Shown here: one piece after another, positions 1 through 7,083 of the stretch | Layout of the letters: every line of letters begins with the position of its first letter | Numbering within the stretch: the first letter of the stretch is position 1 | The notes under the pieces: generated by a model | Seen by the model: only the letters and a program-made list of their open reading frames with translations | Databases searched by the model: none | Told to the model about the DNA's origin: nothing | Made by a program: the position numbers and the translations under genes | Source: CAJWPI01 sp964635015 | Lineage (GTDB): Bacteria > Pseudomonadota > Gammaproteobacteria > Magnimaribacterales > Magnimaribacteraceae | Direction: 5' to 3' | Assembly (NCBI GenBank): GCA_964635015.1 | Contig: CAZWMS010000011.1 | Location: 1-43,107, forward strand | Length of the DNA: 43,107 nucleotides

Positions 1-3
1 AAT

Positions 4-453
4 TTAATTTAAAAGTTTACTTTTAGATGTAAACTCAATTTTTCTAGGTTTTTTATGGTCAGGGACTACTCTTTCTAAACCAATATATAGCAAACCATTG
101 GTTAAAGCAGCTCCTTTGATTACCATGTCATCTGAAAGGATAAATTTCCTATTGAAATCTCTAGCTGCAAGTCCTTGGTGAACTAAACCTTCAGATGCCT
201 CTGAAGATCTTTTACCTTTAATAGTAAGGGTTTCTTCCTCAGCCTCTATTTCAATGTCTTTTTCTTCAAACCCTGCTACAGCTAATTCAATAGTATATTT
301 ATGGTCTGAAACCTTTCTGATGTTATAAGGTGGGTAGTTACTTGTATGAGACTTTGTATCTGCAAGCAAAGACAGTGTATCAAAAGTTCTATCAAACCCT
401 ACTGCGAAAGGAGAGATATCTCTCCATAAAATGTCAAAAGTTTTACTTATCAT
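4..453 (-). CDS. ibpA: IbpA-type small heat-shock protein (Hsp20)
   Basis: ATP-independent holdase chaperone that binds unfolding proteins in the cytoplasm. The 149 aa length suits the IbpA/IbpB class. Family marks are YPPYNI at about residues 41-46, LAVAGF at about 57-62, GLAARDF at about 94-100 and NGLLYIGLERVVP near residue 120. A C-terminal IEF stands where the I-x-I anchor normally lies. The ATG follows a good ribosome site (AAGGAGT), which is itself buried in a predicted thermometer hairpin. A sigma32-like promoter lies upstream, so heat induction at both transcription and translation is inferred. The gene is complete; its TAA is at 4-6. Confidence 0.95.
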   Translation of the reverse strand: MISKTFDILWRDISPFAVGFDRTFDTLSLLADTKSHTSNYPPYNIRKVSDHKYTIELAVAGFEEKDIEIEAEEETLTIKGKRSSEASEGLVHQGLAARDFNRKFILSDDMVIKGAALTNGLLYIGLERVVPDHKKPRKIEFTSKSKLLN

Positions 454-457
454 ATTT

Positions 458-477
458 ACTCCTTATTTTAAGCAAGT
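458..477 (-). promoter_or_regulatory. ROSE-like RNA thermometer hairpin over the hsp20 ribosome site
   Basis: Read on the minus strand, ACUUGCUU, a 5-nt loop (AAAAU), then AAGGAGU. The two arms pair ACUU/GGAGU-side and CUU/AAG completely once the single G of the UUGCU box is bulged (one U-G pair). A bulged G in a UUGCU anti-Shine-Dalgarno is the hallmark of ROSE thermometers of small heat-shock genes. The start codon is 4 nt beyond the hairpin. Pairing was worked out by eye; no energy was computed. Confidence 0.7.
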
Positions 478-521
478 TAATAAATTAATTTACGTAGACC
501 CCTAAGGCACCTACACTATAA

Positions 522-549
522 ATATGAGGTCTAATAGAGAATATTCAAG
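522..549 (-). promoter_or_regulatory. Sigma32-like promoter of hsp20
   Basis: On the minus strand, CTTGAA (544-549) is followed after 14 nt by CCTCATAT (522-529). The heat-shock sigma consensus is CTTGAA, 11-16 nt, CCCCATnT, so the match is 6/6 and one mismatch in the -10. Transcription would start roughly 60 nt before the ATG, leaving a leader with room for one upstream hairpin plus the thermometer. The -35 overlaps the ribosome site of the divergent dehydrogenase gene at 558. Confidence 0.65.
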
Positions 550-557
550 GAGATTCA

Positions 558-1352
558 ATGAAAGATATTTTTTCGATAAAAGATAAAGTTGCTTTAATAA
601 CTGGAGGTTCAAGGGGAATAGGAGAAATGATTGCAGCAGGCTTTATATCAAGCGGAGCTAAGGTATATATTAGTTCAAGGAAATCTGATGTTTGTACTGA
701 AACAGCAAGCAGGTTGAGTAAAGAATTCAAAGGCACTTGTATTTCATTGCCTGGTGATGTTTCAAATTTAGAAGGCATCAATGGCTTGGTTGGAACCCTT
801 TCTAAGAATGAAAAACATTTGGATATTTTGGTTAATAACGCAGGTACTTCATGGGGAGCTCCTTTGGAAGAGTATCCTGAAAGCGGTTGGGATAAAGTGA
901 TGGATACAAATGTAAAAGGTGTATTTTTTTTAACTCAGAAGCTATTGCCTTTCTTAAAAAGGGCAGGTAGTTCAGAAGATCCTTCTAGAGTAATTAATAT
1001 TGGTTCTGTGGATGGAATAAAGAACAGTGTATTTGATACTTTTGCTTATGGACCTTCTAAATCTGCACTACACCATCTTACCAGGTTATTAGCCGCTAAG
1101 TTGGTTCAAGATAATATTATAGTTAACGCTATTGCTCCTGGACCCTTTCCAACTTGGATGTTGAGCACAGGGGTAGGTTTTGGTGGTGAAACAGATGTAG
1201 ATTGGAGTGAAGTAGGGAAAAGAAATCCTAGAGGAAGAGTAGGCACTATGGAAGATATTGCAGGTCTAGCTATTTTTCTTAGTTCAAGAGCAGGAGCTTA
1301 TACAGTCGGTGAAACAATTACCTGTGATGGGGGATCAGTAGCTAGCACTTAA
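558..1352 (+). CDS. Short-chain dehydrogenase/reductase (RhlG/FabG-like)
   Basis: Classical SDR of 264 aa, an NAD(P)-dependent alcohol/ketone oxidoreductase. Visible marks are TGGSRGIG (15-22) for cofactor binding, NNAG (93-96), and catalytic Ser150, Tyr164, Lys168. The C-terminal CDGG is typical. The sequence resembles RhlG/3-oxoacyl-ACP-reductase-like proteins, but the substrate cannot be read from it. Start is ATG with AAGGAGA 5 nt upstream. A possible promoter is TAGACC (495-500), 16 nt, TATAAA (517-522). It is divergent from hsp20 and converges on the next SDR with only 2 nt between stop codons. Confidence 0.9.
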   Translation: MKDIFSIKDKVALITGGSRGIGEMIAAGFISSGAKVYISSRKSDVCTETASRLSKEFKGTCISLPGDVSNLEGINGLVGTLSKNEKHLDILVNNAGTSWGAPLEEYPESGWDKVMDTNVKGVFFLTQKLLPFLKRAGSSEDPSRVINIGSVDGIKNSVFDTFAYGPSKSALHHLTRLLAAKLVQDNIIVNAIAPGPFPTWMLSTGVGFGGETDVDWSEVGKRNPRGRVGTMEDIAGLAIFLSSRAGAYTVGETITCDGGSVAST

Positions 1353-1354
1353 TA

Positions 1355-2122
1355 TCAATCAATTGCATTTTGGTAGTGTGGTCTTTCTCCTCCACCATGA
1401 ATTTCTAAAGTAGCTCCACTAATATAGTTTGCTAGTTCTGAGGCTAAAAATAAACATCCTCCACCAATATCTTCTGGGAGACCCATTCTATTAAGCGGGA
1501 TAGTTTTGCTAACCTCTTGTAAAGATTTTTTATTACCATAGTATTTTTCTGATTGTTCAGTCTTTATAAGACCACAAACTATTGCATTTACCCTTACTTT
1601 TGGAGCCCATTCAATTGCTAAAGATTGGGTAAGATTGGCAAGTCCTGCCTTAGCACTTCCATAAACAGCCGCTCCTGGTGTGGGCCTAAGTACACTTACA
1701 CTGCATATATTAATTATACTTCCTCCAAATTTTTGCTTTTGCATTAGGCTATTTGCTTGCTGCCCCAAATAAAAGGGAGCCAATAGATTTAATTTCACTA
1801 TAGATTCGCTCAATTTGATAGGAGTTGTGGCTGCCTCTGTCATAGGTCCTCCCCCTGCATTATTTATAAGCACATCTATAGATTTATATTTTTTATTAAT
1901 TTCATTTATAGTTTTTTCTATAGATATAGGATCTTTAACATCACAATAAATGTATTTGGCCGTATTTGAACCAACTTTCGGTATCTTCTCAGGAGAATTA
2001 CGAGCGCAAACAAATACACATGCATTAGCTTTAAGAAATGTCTCTGCTATACCTTTTCCTATGCCTTTAGTTCCTCCTGTGATTAATATATTTTTTCCTT
2101 TAAAATCTATAGCAATACTCAA
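1355..2122 (-). CDS. Short-chain dehydrogenase/reductase, TTG start
   Basis: SDR of 255 aa with TGGTKGIG (15-22), NNAG (87-90) and catalytic Ser141, Tyr154, Lys158. The start is TTG, chosen because a near-perfect AAGGAGG lies 7 nt upstream and the N-terminus fits the family. The stretch around EWAPKVRVNA and CGLIKTE reminds me of actinobacterial SDRs of acyl-CoA and steroid metabolism, from memory and not tested. It is transcribed away from the F420 operon; 91 nt separate it from fno. Its substrate is unknown. Confidence 0.88.
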   Translation of the reverse strand: MSIAIDFKGKNILITGGTKGIGKGIAETFLKANACVFVCARNSPEKIPKVGSNTAKYIYCDVKDPISIEKTINEINKKYKSIDVLINNAGGGPMTEAATTPIKLSESIVKLNLLAPFYLGQQANSLMQKQKFGGSIINICSVSVLRPTPGAAVYGSAKAGLANLTQSLAIEWAPKVRVNAIVCGLIKTEQSEKYYGNKKSLQEVSKTIPLNRMGLPEDIGGGCLFLASELANYISGATLEIHGGGERPHYQNAID

Positions 2123-2150
2123 AAGATTACCTCCTTAATTCTAAATCATT

Positions 2151-2179
2151 TTGACTTGTAGTTAGACGAAACCCATTAT
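2151..2179 (+). promoter_or_regulatory. Candidate promoter of the fno-cofEDC operon
   Basis: TTGACT (2151-2156) matches the -35 in 5 of 6 bases. A 17-nt spacer leads to CATTAT (2174-2179), 4 of 6 for the -10; an overlapping TATACT (2177-2182) is a better -10 sequence but at 20 nt spacing. The leader to the fno ATG would be about 28 nt. Assigned by eye. Confidence 0.45.
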
Positions 2180-2213
2180 ACTCACTCAAACTAATCAGCC
2201 TAAAGGTATATAT

Positions 2214-2861
2214 ATGAAAAAATCTCAAATTATTTCCATCCTTGGAGGAACAGGAGATTTAGGAAATGGCTTAGCAAAGCATTTTCTAAAAGCTGGCTAT
2301 CAAGTAATTATAGGATCTAGAAAACTAGAGGGGGCAGTAGATGCAGCACAAAGTTTGGGTAGCGGGTGCAAGGGCTTACAAAATGAAGATGCTGCAGATG
2401 AAGGTGATATAGTTATCTTAACGGTACCATTTCAACATCAAAAAAATATACTAAAAGTTTGTAAACAATACCTTCATAATAAAATTATGGTTGATGCAAC
2501 TGTTCCCTTAAACCCTCTAAAAATTGCAACAGCACAGCTCCCAAAAGAAGGTTCAGCAGCCCAAATATCACAATCATTACTTGGAGACAAAGTTATGGTT
2601 GTTTCTGCTTTTCAGAATGTATCTGCTGAAGCACTCATGAATGAGAAATTAATTGACTATGAAGTCCTGGTATGTGGCAATTCTAGAAAAGCACGTCAAA
2701 TAATAATTGAATTGATACATGACATCGGTTTAACGGGGTGGCATGCTGGTCAGTTAGCTAATTCTGCTGCGTCAGAAGCATTAACTTCAGTCTTAATTAG
2801 CATAAATAAAAACCATTCAATAAATCATACTGGAATTAAGATAATAGGAGATAATGGTTAA
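2214..2861 (+). CDS. fno: F420H2:NADP+ oxidoreductase (Fno / NpdG)
   Basis: Transfers hydride between NADPH and coenzyme F420 in the cytoplasm. The 215 aa length matches Fno of archaea and actinobacteria. The Rossmann motif GGTGDLG is at 11-17, and Ser35-Arg36-Lys37 sit where Fno contacts the NADP 2'-phosphate. The C-terminus (LTSVLISIN...GIKI) aligns with the end of archaeal Fno. The weak site AAAGG precedes the ATG. It overlaps cofE by 8 nt, which ties F420 reduction to F420 synthesis in one transcript. In bacteria the direction is usually NADPH to F420, but this is not visible here. Confidence 0.9.
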   Translation: MKKSQIISILGGTGDLGNGLAKHFLKAGYQVIIGSRKLEGAVDAAQSLGSGCKGLQNEDAADEGDIVILTVPFQHQKNILKVCKQYLHNKIMVDATVPLNPLKIATAQLPKEGSAAQISQSLLGDKVMVVSAFQNVSAEALMNEKLIDYEVLVCGNSRKARQIIIELIHDIGLTGWHAGQLANSAASEALTSVLISINKNHSINHTGIKIIGDNG

Positions 2862-3630
2862 AGTACCTAAATCCATCAATCTAACAGCTGTAGATAATAT
2901 CCCACTTGTTAGCCCAAACGATAATATTGCTACGATAATATTTTCAGCTGTAAAGACAGAAAAAATTAAAATAGAAGAAGGAGATATTTTTGTAATAGCC
3001 CAAAAAATAGTCTCTAAGGCTGAAAATAGGTATGAATTTTTAAATAAAATAATCCCTTCTAAAGAATCTATAGAATTAGCAAAAAAAACAGATAAAGATG
3101 CAAGATTAGTAGAGTTAATCTTAAGAGAATCTAAAAAAGTTGTTCGTTATAGAAAGGGTGTCATAGTAGTTGAACACAAGTTAGGTTTCATCCATGCAAA
3201 TGCCGGAATAGATCGATCAAATATAGATACAGATTCTACTAATCCCAAAGTCTTGTTACTGCCTGAGAATCCAGATAGAAGTGCTAGAAACTTAAAAAAA
3301 GACTTATCTCGACTATTTAACAGATCTGTAGGTGTAATAATAAATGATAGTGCTGGAAGGGCTTGGAGAAATGGCATTGTGGGCATAGGTATTGGCTCTA
3401 GCGGGGTTACAGTATTATCTGATCTTAGAGGTAAAAAAGATTTATATGAAAGAACTTTGGAAATAACTGAAGTAGGAATAACAGATGAGCTTGCTTCTGC
3501 CGCATCTATATTAATGGGACAAGCTAATGAGGGACTTCCTGTCATCGTAGTTAATGGATTAATTCCAAGCCAGGATAACAGAGGAGCTAATGCCTTAATA
3601 AGATCAGAAAAGGATGATTTATTTAGATGA
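2854..3630 (+). CDS. cofE: Coenzyme F420-0:L-glutamate ligase (CofE)
   Basis: Adds gamma-linked glutamates to F420-0 using GTP and metal, making mature F420. Family motifs include QKIVSKAE (50-57), HANAGIDRSN (114-123), NDSAGR (164-169) and the C-terminal DELASAA and GQANEG blocks. At 258 aa it is the ligase domain alone. It lacks the C-terminal flavin reductase domain of actinobacterial FbiB, which reduces dehydro-F420-0. It overlaps fno by 8 nt and cofD by 4 nt (ATGA), so coupled translation is likely. Confidence 0.95.
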   Translation: MVKVPKSINLTAVDNIPLVSPNDNIATIIFSAVKTEKIKIEEGDIFVIAQKIVSKAENRYEFLNKIIPSKESIELAKKTDKDARLVELILRESKKVVRYRKGVIVVEHKLGFIHANAGIDRSNIDTDSTNPKVLLLPENPDRSARNLKKDLSRLFNRSVGVIINDSAGRAWRNGIVGIGIGSSGVTVLSDLRGKKDLYERTLEITEVGITDELASAASILMGQANEGLPVIVVNGLIPSQDNRGANALIRSEKDDLFR

Positions 3631-4562
3631 AAAATAGCAAAAGAATATTAGCTCTTTGTGGTGGAGTTGGTGGGGCTAAGCTTGCTTATGGCTTAGCAAA
3701 AATTTTAAGTGAAGATGAACTCACTATTTTAGTTAATACTGGAGATGATTTCGAATATTTAGATCTGACAATATGCCCTGACATTGATACAGTTTCTTAC
3801 ACTCTCTCTGACATAAATAATACTAAAAAAGGTTGGGGTATTAGAAATGAAAGTTGGAATACGCTCAAATTTCTAACAAAATACGGAGCTGAAAATTGGT
3901 TCCAGCTTGGTGACAAAGACCTTGCTGTTCATTTATACAGAACCTTTTTATTAAAAAAAGGAATGAAACTTTCAGAAGTTACTAAGTTGATTACAGAAAG
4001 GCTGAAAATAAAACATAATATCGTACCAATGTCTGACACACCTGTTAGGACTATTCTATATACAGATAAAGGAATTTTTTCATTTCAAGAATATTTTGTG
4101 AAACATAAGTGTAAACCTGTAGTTAAGCGCATTGAATATTCAGGAAGTAAAGAAGCAGTAATTCCTAAGGTCTTAAAAGATAAATTAAAAATCAATTATT
4201 TCAATGGAGTGATTATCTGTCCTTCAAACCCCTATTTAAGCATTGACCCTATTCTTTCAATTAAGTCTATAAAAGATTTCCTTATTAAAAGGACCTTTCC
4301 TGTATTGGCAGTTTCTCCCTTCATCAACAACCAGGCTATTAAAGGACCTTCAGCTAAGATAGCAAGAGAGCTAAATGATAAACCTACAAATAAATCCATT
4401 ATTAATCATTATCAAGGAATTTTAGATAGATTAGTGGTAAATTATCGGGACTATAAGGAGAGTGAGTATTTGGGTATAAAAACCTTAAAAACTACTACTT
4501 TAATGCATAATAATAAAGATAAAAAAGAATTAGCAAAGTTTTGCTTGAATAACTTAGATTAA
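3627..4562 (+). CDS. cofD: 2-phospho-L-lactate transferase (CofD / FbiA)
   Basis: Joins the activated phospho-acid-GDP intermediate to F0, giving F420-0 or dehydro-F420-0. Motifs are GGVGGAK (12-18), NTGDD (37-41), PDIDT (51-55), the WFQLGDKDLAVHLYRT block near residue 100, and PMSDTPVRT around residue 140. The 311 aa length is normal. It starts in the ATGA overlap with cofE and ends in the TAATG overlap with cofC. The four genes fno-cofE-cofD-cofC are therefore one tightly overlapping unit. Confidence 0.95.
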   Translation: MKNSKRILALCGGVGGAKLAYGLAKILSEDELTILVNTGDDFEYLDLTICPDIDTVSYTLSDINNTKKGWGIRNESWNTLKFLTKYGAENWFQLGDKDLAVHLYRTFLLKKGMKLSEVTKLITERLKIKHNIVPMSDTPVRTILYTDKGIFSFQEYFVKHKCKPVVKRIEYSGSKEAVIPKVLKDKLKINYFNGVIICPSNPYLSIDPILSIKSIKDFLIKRTFPVLAVSPFINNQAIKGPSAKIARELNDKPTNKSIINHYQGILDRLVVNYRDYKESEYLGIKTLKTTTLMHNNKDKKELAKFCLNNLD

Positions 4563-5215
4563 TGTCTACTTGGTCCGTAATACCCCTCAAATCTTTTAAA
4601 AGACCTAAAAGCAGATTAAATGACAGTCTTTCTCTAGATCAAAGAAGAAGCCTAGTTAAAGCTATGTTTATTACAGTTTCTGAAAGCTTAAAGGCAAGTA
4701 GTTTATTTAAAGAAAACTTTGTAGTTACAGAAGATAAAGAAGTTATAAAATTTGCTAAAAGTTTTGGGATAAAAGGGTTTCTTCAAAATAAACCAGGCCT
4801 AAACCAAGGTGTTAAAGAAATAACTGCAGTTGCTAAGCAAAAGAAAGTCAAAAATTTATTTATAATTCATGCAGATATACCTGGTGTAGATGAACAAATT
4901 ATTAGACTTATCTTTAATAAGCATAGAAAATTATTAAAAATTTTTAAATCTGGTGTAACGATAGCTCCTGATTTAAAAGGAGAGGGAAGTAACTGTATGA
5001 TCTGTTCACCTCCGGATATTATAAAATTTAGATATGGACCTGATAGCTGCACCTCTCACTTAGAAGAAGCTTATGATTCAGATGCTAAGGTTCAGCTGTA
5101 TACCTCAAAAAAATTAGGTATGGATTTAGATAGGGATAAAGATCTCATTGAATTTATGAAAAAAAAAGGTCTAAATAATATTTCAGAATATTTCAAACAA
5201 AAAAATGATGGATAA
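4562..5215 (+). CDS. cofC: Phospholactate/phosphoenolpyruvate guanylyltransferase (CofC / FbiD)
   Basis: Activates the three-carbon phospho-acid of F420 with GTP. Marks of the family are VIPLKSF with KSRL near the N-terminus, HADIPG at about 101-106, GSNCM (normally GTN-x-L), YGPDS-x-x-x-H (normally FGxxSFxxH) and DLDRDKDL near the C-terminus. At 217 aa it is of usual length. The family uses 2-phospholactate, phosphoenolpyruvate or 3-phosphoglycerate depending on lineage, and I cannot decide which from this sequence. It overlaps cofD by 1 nt and the next gene by 11 nt. Confidence 0.9.
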   Translation: MSTWSVIPLKSFKRPKSRLNDSLSLDQRRSLVKAMFITVSESLKASSLFKENFVVTEDKEVIKFAKSFGIKGFLQNKPGLNQGVKEITAVAKQKKVKNLFIIHADIPGVDEQIIRLIFNKHRKLLKIFKSGVTIAPDLKGEGSNCMICSPPDIIKFRYGPDSCTSHLEEAYDSDAKVQLYTSKKLGMDLDRDKDLIEFMKKKGLNNISEYFKQKNDG

Positions 5216-6146
5216 AAATTTAGTTTCTGGAGAAGAAGGTACGGTTGTATATCAATCAAAAAATCCCTTTGAATTTTTTCACATTTTTAATGAATTAGAA
5301 AAAACAGAGATCCAGGAAGTTTTTGGGACATTAATTTTTCCTGAAAAAAGAAAAAAGAAGCACCCATTAATTATATGCATGCATGGAAGCTTAAGTTGGA
5401 GAGGACATCATCATGAACATATAGTAAATTTTCTTGAAAGCGGTTTTGCTGTATTTCGTGTTCATAGTTTTGATGCCAGGCAAGTAACTTCTATAGTGGA
5501 AGATCAAATGCAAGTAACTTTAGCAACAACTCTAACTGATTGCTTCATGGCACTTAGACTTTTAACTAAGCATCCTGATATTGACAATAAAAATATTTCA
5601 ATAACTGGATGGAGCTTAGGAGGAAGTACTGCTTTATATGCTGCGTGGGAGCCTTTAGCAGAAAAACTCGCCCCTGATGGAGAAAGGTTTTCTAGTCATT
5701 TAGCTTTTTATCCAGGTGCATATATATGGCCAGAAGAAATGAGATGGAGTAATAAACCTATTTTAAGTTTGATTGGAAAAATAGATGACTACACACCTCC
5801 TATTCTGGTAGAAAAATTATCTTCTGCTATCAATGATAATTTAGGAAATAGTAAAGTTATTTATTACGAAGATAGTCATCATTCTTTTGATTCTATAGAA
5901 CCTGTTAAGTTTGAACCAAATGCAATTACTTGTGGAACCAGACATTCTCAAATAGATAAAGAAGGAAACCTTTACTTTCAAAATGATGAAGGAGATAGAC
6001 ATTTACTTAATGAACCAGAAGATAGGGCTAGTATGTTCAAAGCATCATCTAGCATCAAGGGAGGTCATTTAGGTGGCAATTGGGAGGCTAGAAGAAGTTC
6101 AATGTTGGATGCTACAAACTTCTTAAAGCAAACATTAAAAGATTAA
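5205..6146 (+). CDS. Alpha/beta hydrolase, dienelactone hydrolase-like
   Basis: Soluble serine hydrolase of 313 aa without a signal peptide. GWSLGGS (135-141) is the nucleophile elbow with Ser137. Asp194 or Asp195 in GKIDDYTPP and His225 or His226 in DSHHSFD complete a plausible triad. CMHGSLSWRG near residue 60 fits an oxyanion loop. The start codon lies inside cofC (11-nt overlap), with ATG also at 5208, so it is co-translated with the F420 genes. The substrate is unknown; it need not act on F420. Its stop shares TTAA with the stop of the opposing LLM gene. Confidence 0.85.
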   Translation: MMDKNLVSGEEGTVVYQSKNPFEFFHIFNELEKTEIQEVFGTLIFPEKRKKKHPLIICMHGSLSWRGHHHEHIVNFLESGFAVFRVHSFDARQVTSIVEDQMQVTLATTLTDCFMALRLLTKHPDIDNKNISITGWSLGGSTALYAAWEPLAEKLAPDGERFSSHLAFYPGAYIWPEEMRWSNKPILSLIGKIDDYTPPILVEKLSSAINDNLGNSKVIYYEDSHHSFDSIEPVKFEPNAITCGTRHSQIDKEGNLYFQNDEGDRHLLNEPEDRASMFKASSSIKGGHLGGNWEARRSSMLDATNFLKQTLKD

Positions 6147-7024
6147 ATTCTAACTTTGCTTATAACAGTTTCAGAAAAACCATTTATCTCACCAATCATC
6201 TGTTCAAGAGTTCTATTATCTTCCTCTCCTGCGTACGCATCTCGGAAAGCAATTACACATTCATTTATTCCCAGTTCTTCTAATTTCTTTATTCCGTCTG
6301 GTTCATAACATTCTGGACCCATGGTTACATGATAAAAGGTATCATTCTCTCTATTGTATTGTTTCCTCAATTCTCTGAGTCTTTCTATCACTGCTTTATT
6401 GGTTTCAAAATCTAGTCCTGCGCTCATCCAACCATCAAGATATTTTGCAGCTCTTTTTAGTGCAGGTTCACTATGTCCACCCATATACATAGGAACATTC
6501 TTAGTAGGAACAGGACAAATCTTAATGGTAGGTAAATTATAAAATTCTCCTTTAAAAGAAAAAAAATCTCCACTTAAGAGTCCTTTTATTATTTGAATCA
6601 TCTCATCCATTCTTTTACCTCTACCCTCCCAAGTTTCCTGGGTAACAATAAAGTCTTCCTTCCATGGACTTAATCCAACTCCAAAATTAAACCTATTATT
6701 AGTTAAAACAGCTACCGTTGATAATTGTTTGGCGACCAATACAGGTTGACGCACCGTTAATTTGATAACGTGCGATGAAAAAGTGATCTTATTAGTGTGG
6801 GAGGCTAATAGAGGAATTGTTGAGAACGGGTCCAAAAAAGGAACATCTTCGAGAAAACCTCCTTTTCCATCTTCATTATATGGATATTTAGAGATGGAAG
6901 GTTTTTCAGGAAAACAAATACTATCTGGAAAAACAAAGTCATCGAAATCTGCTTCTTCTGCTGCTTTAGCCAACGGTAGATAAAAATCAGGGTTACACAT
7001 TGTTGGGTGATATCCAAATTTCAT
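6143..7024 (-). CDS. Luciferase-like (LLM) oxidoreductase, probably F420-dependent
   Basis: TIM-barrel flavin/F420 oxidoreductase of 293 aa. Family features are the N-terminal MKFGYHP strand, HVIKLTVRQPVLVAKQ (about 85-100), FNFGVGLSPW (112-121), and MYMGGHSEPALKRAA with YLDGWMSAG. Members of this family bind F420 or FMN. Position inside an F420 locus favours F420, which is inference. The ATG is preceded by AGAGGAGA. It is divergent from fbiC (59 nt between) and is the most likely local consumer of F420H2 made by Fno. Substrate unknown. Confidence 0.88.
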   Translation of the reverse strand: MKFGYHPTMCNPDFYLPLAKAAEEADFDDFVFPDSICFPEKPSISKYPYNEDGKGGFLEDVPFLDPFSTIPLLASHTNKITFSSHVIKLTVRQPVLVAKQLSTVAVLTNNRFNFGVGLSPWKEDFIVTQETWEGRGKRMDEMIQIIKGLLSGDFFSFKGEFYNLPTIKICPVPTKNVPMYMGGHSEPALKRAAKYLDGWMSAGLDFETNKAVIERLRELRKQYNRENDTFYHVTMGPECYEPDGIKKLEELGINECVIAFRDAYAGEEDNRTLEQMIGEINGFSETVISKVRI

Positions 7025-7083
7025 ACTATTCTCCTCTTTAAGATTAAATTATCATATGCGATACAGTAAATACAGAAATACTC

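Noticed and set aside
495..533. Inverted repeat TAGACCCC / GAGGTCTA before hsp20 as part of the RNA thermometer
   Set aside because: One arm overlaps the sigma32 -10 box, so it would not be transcribed from that promoter. It may be a DNA site only.
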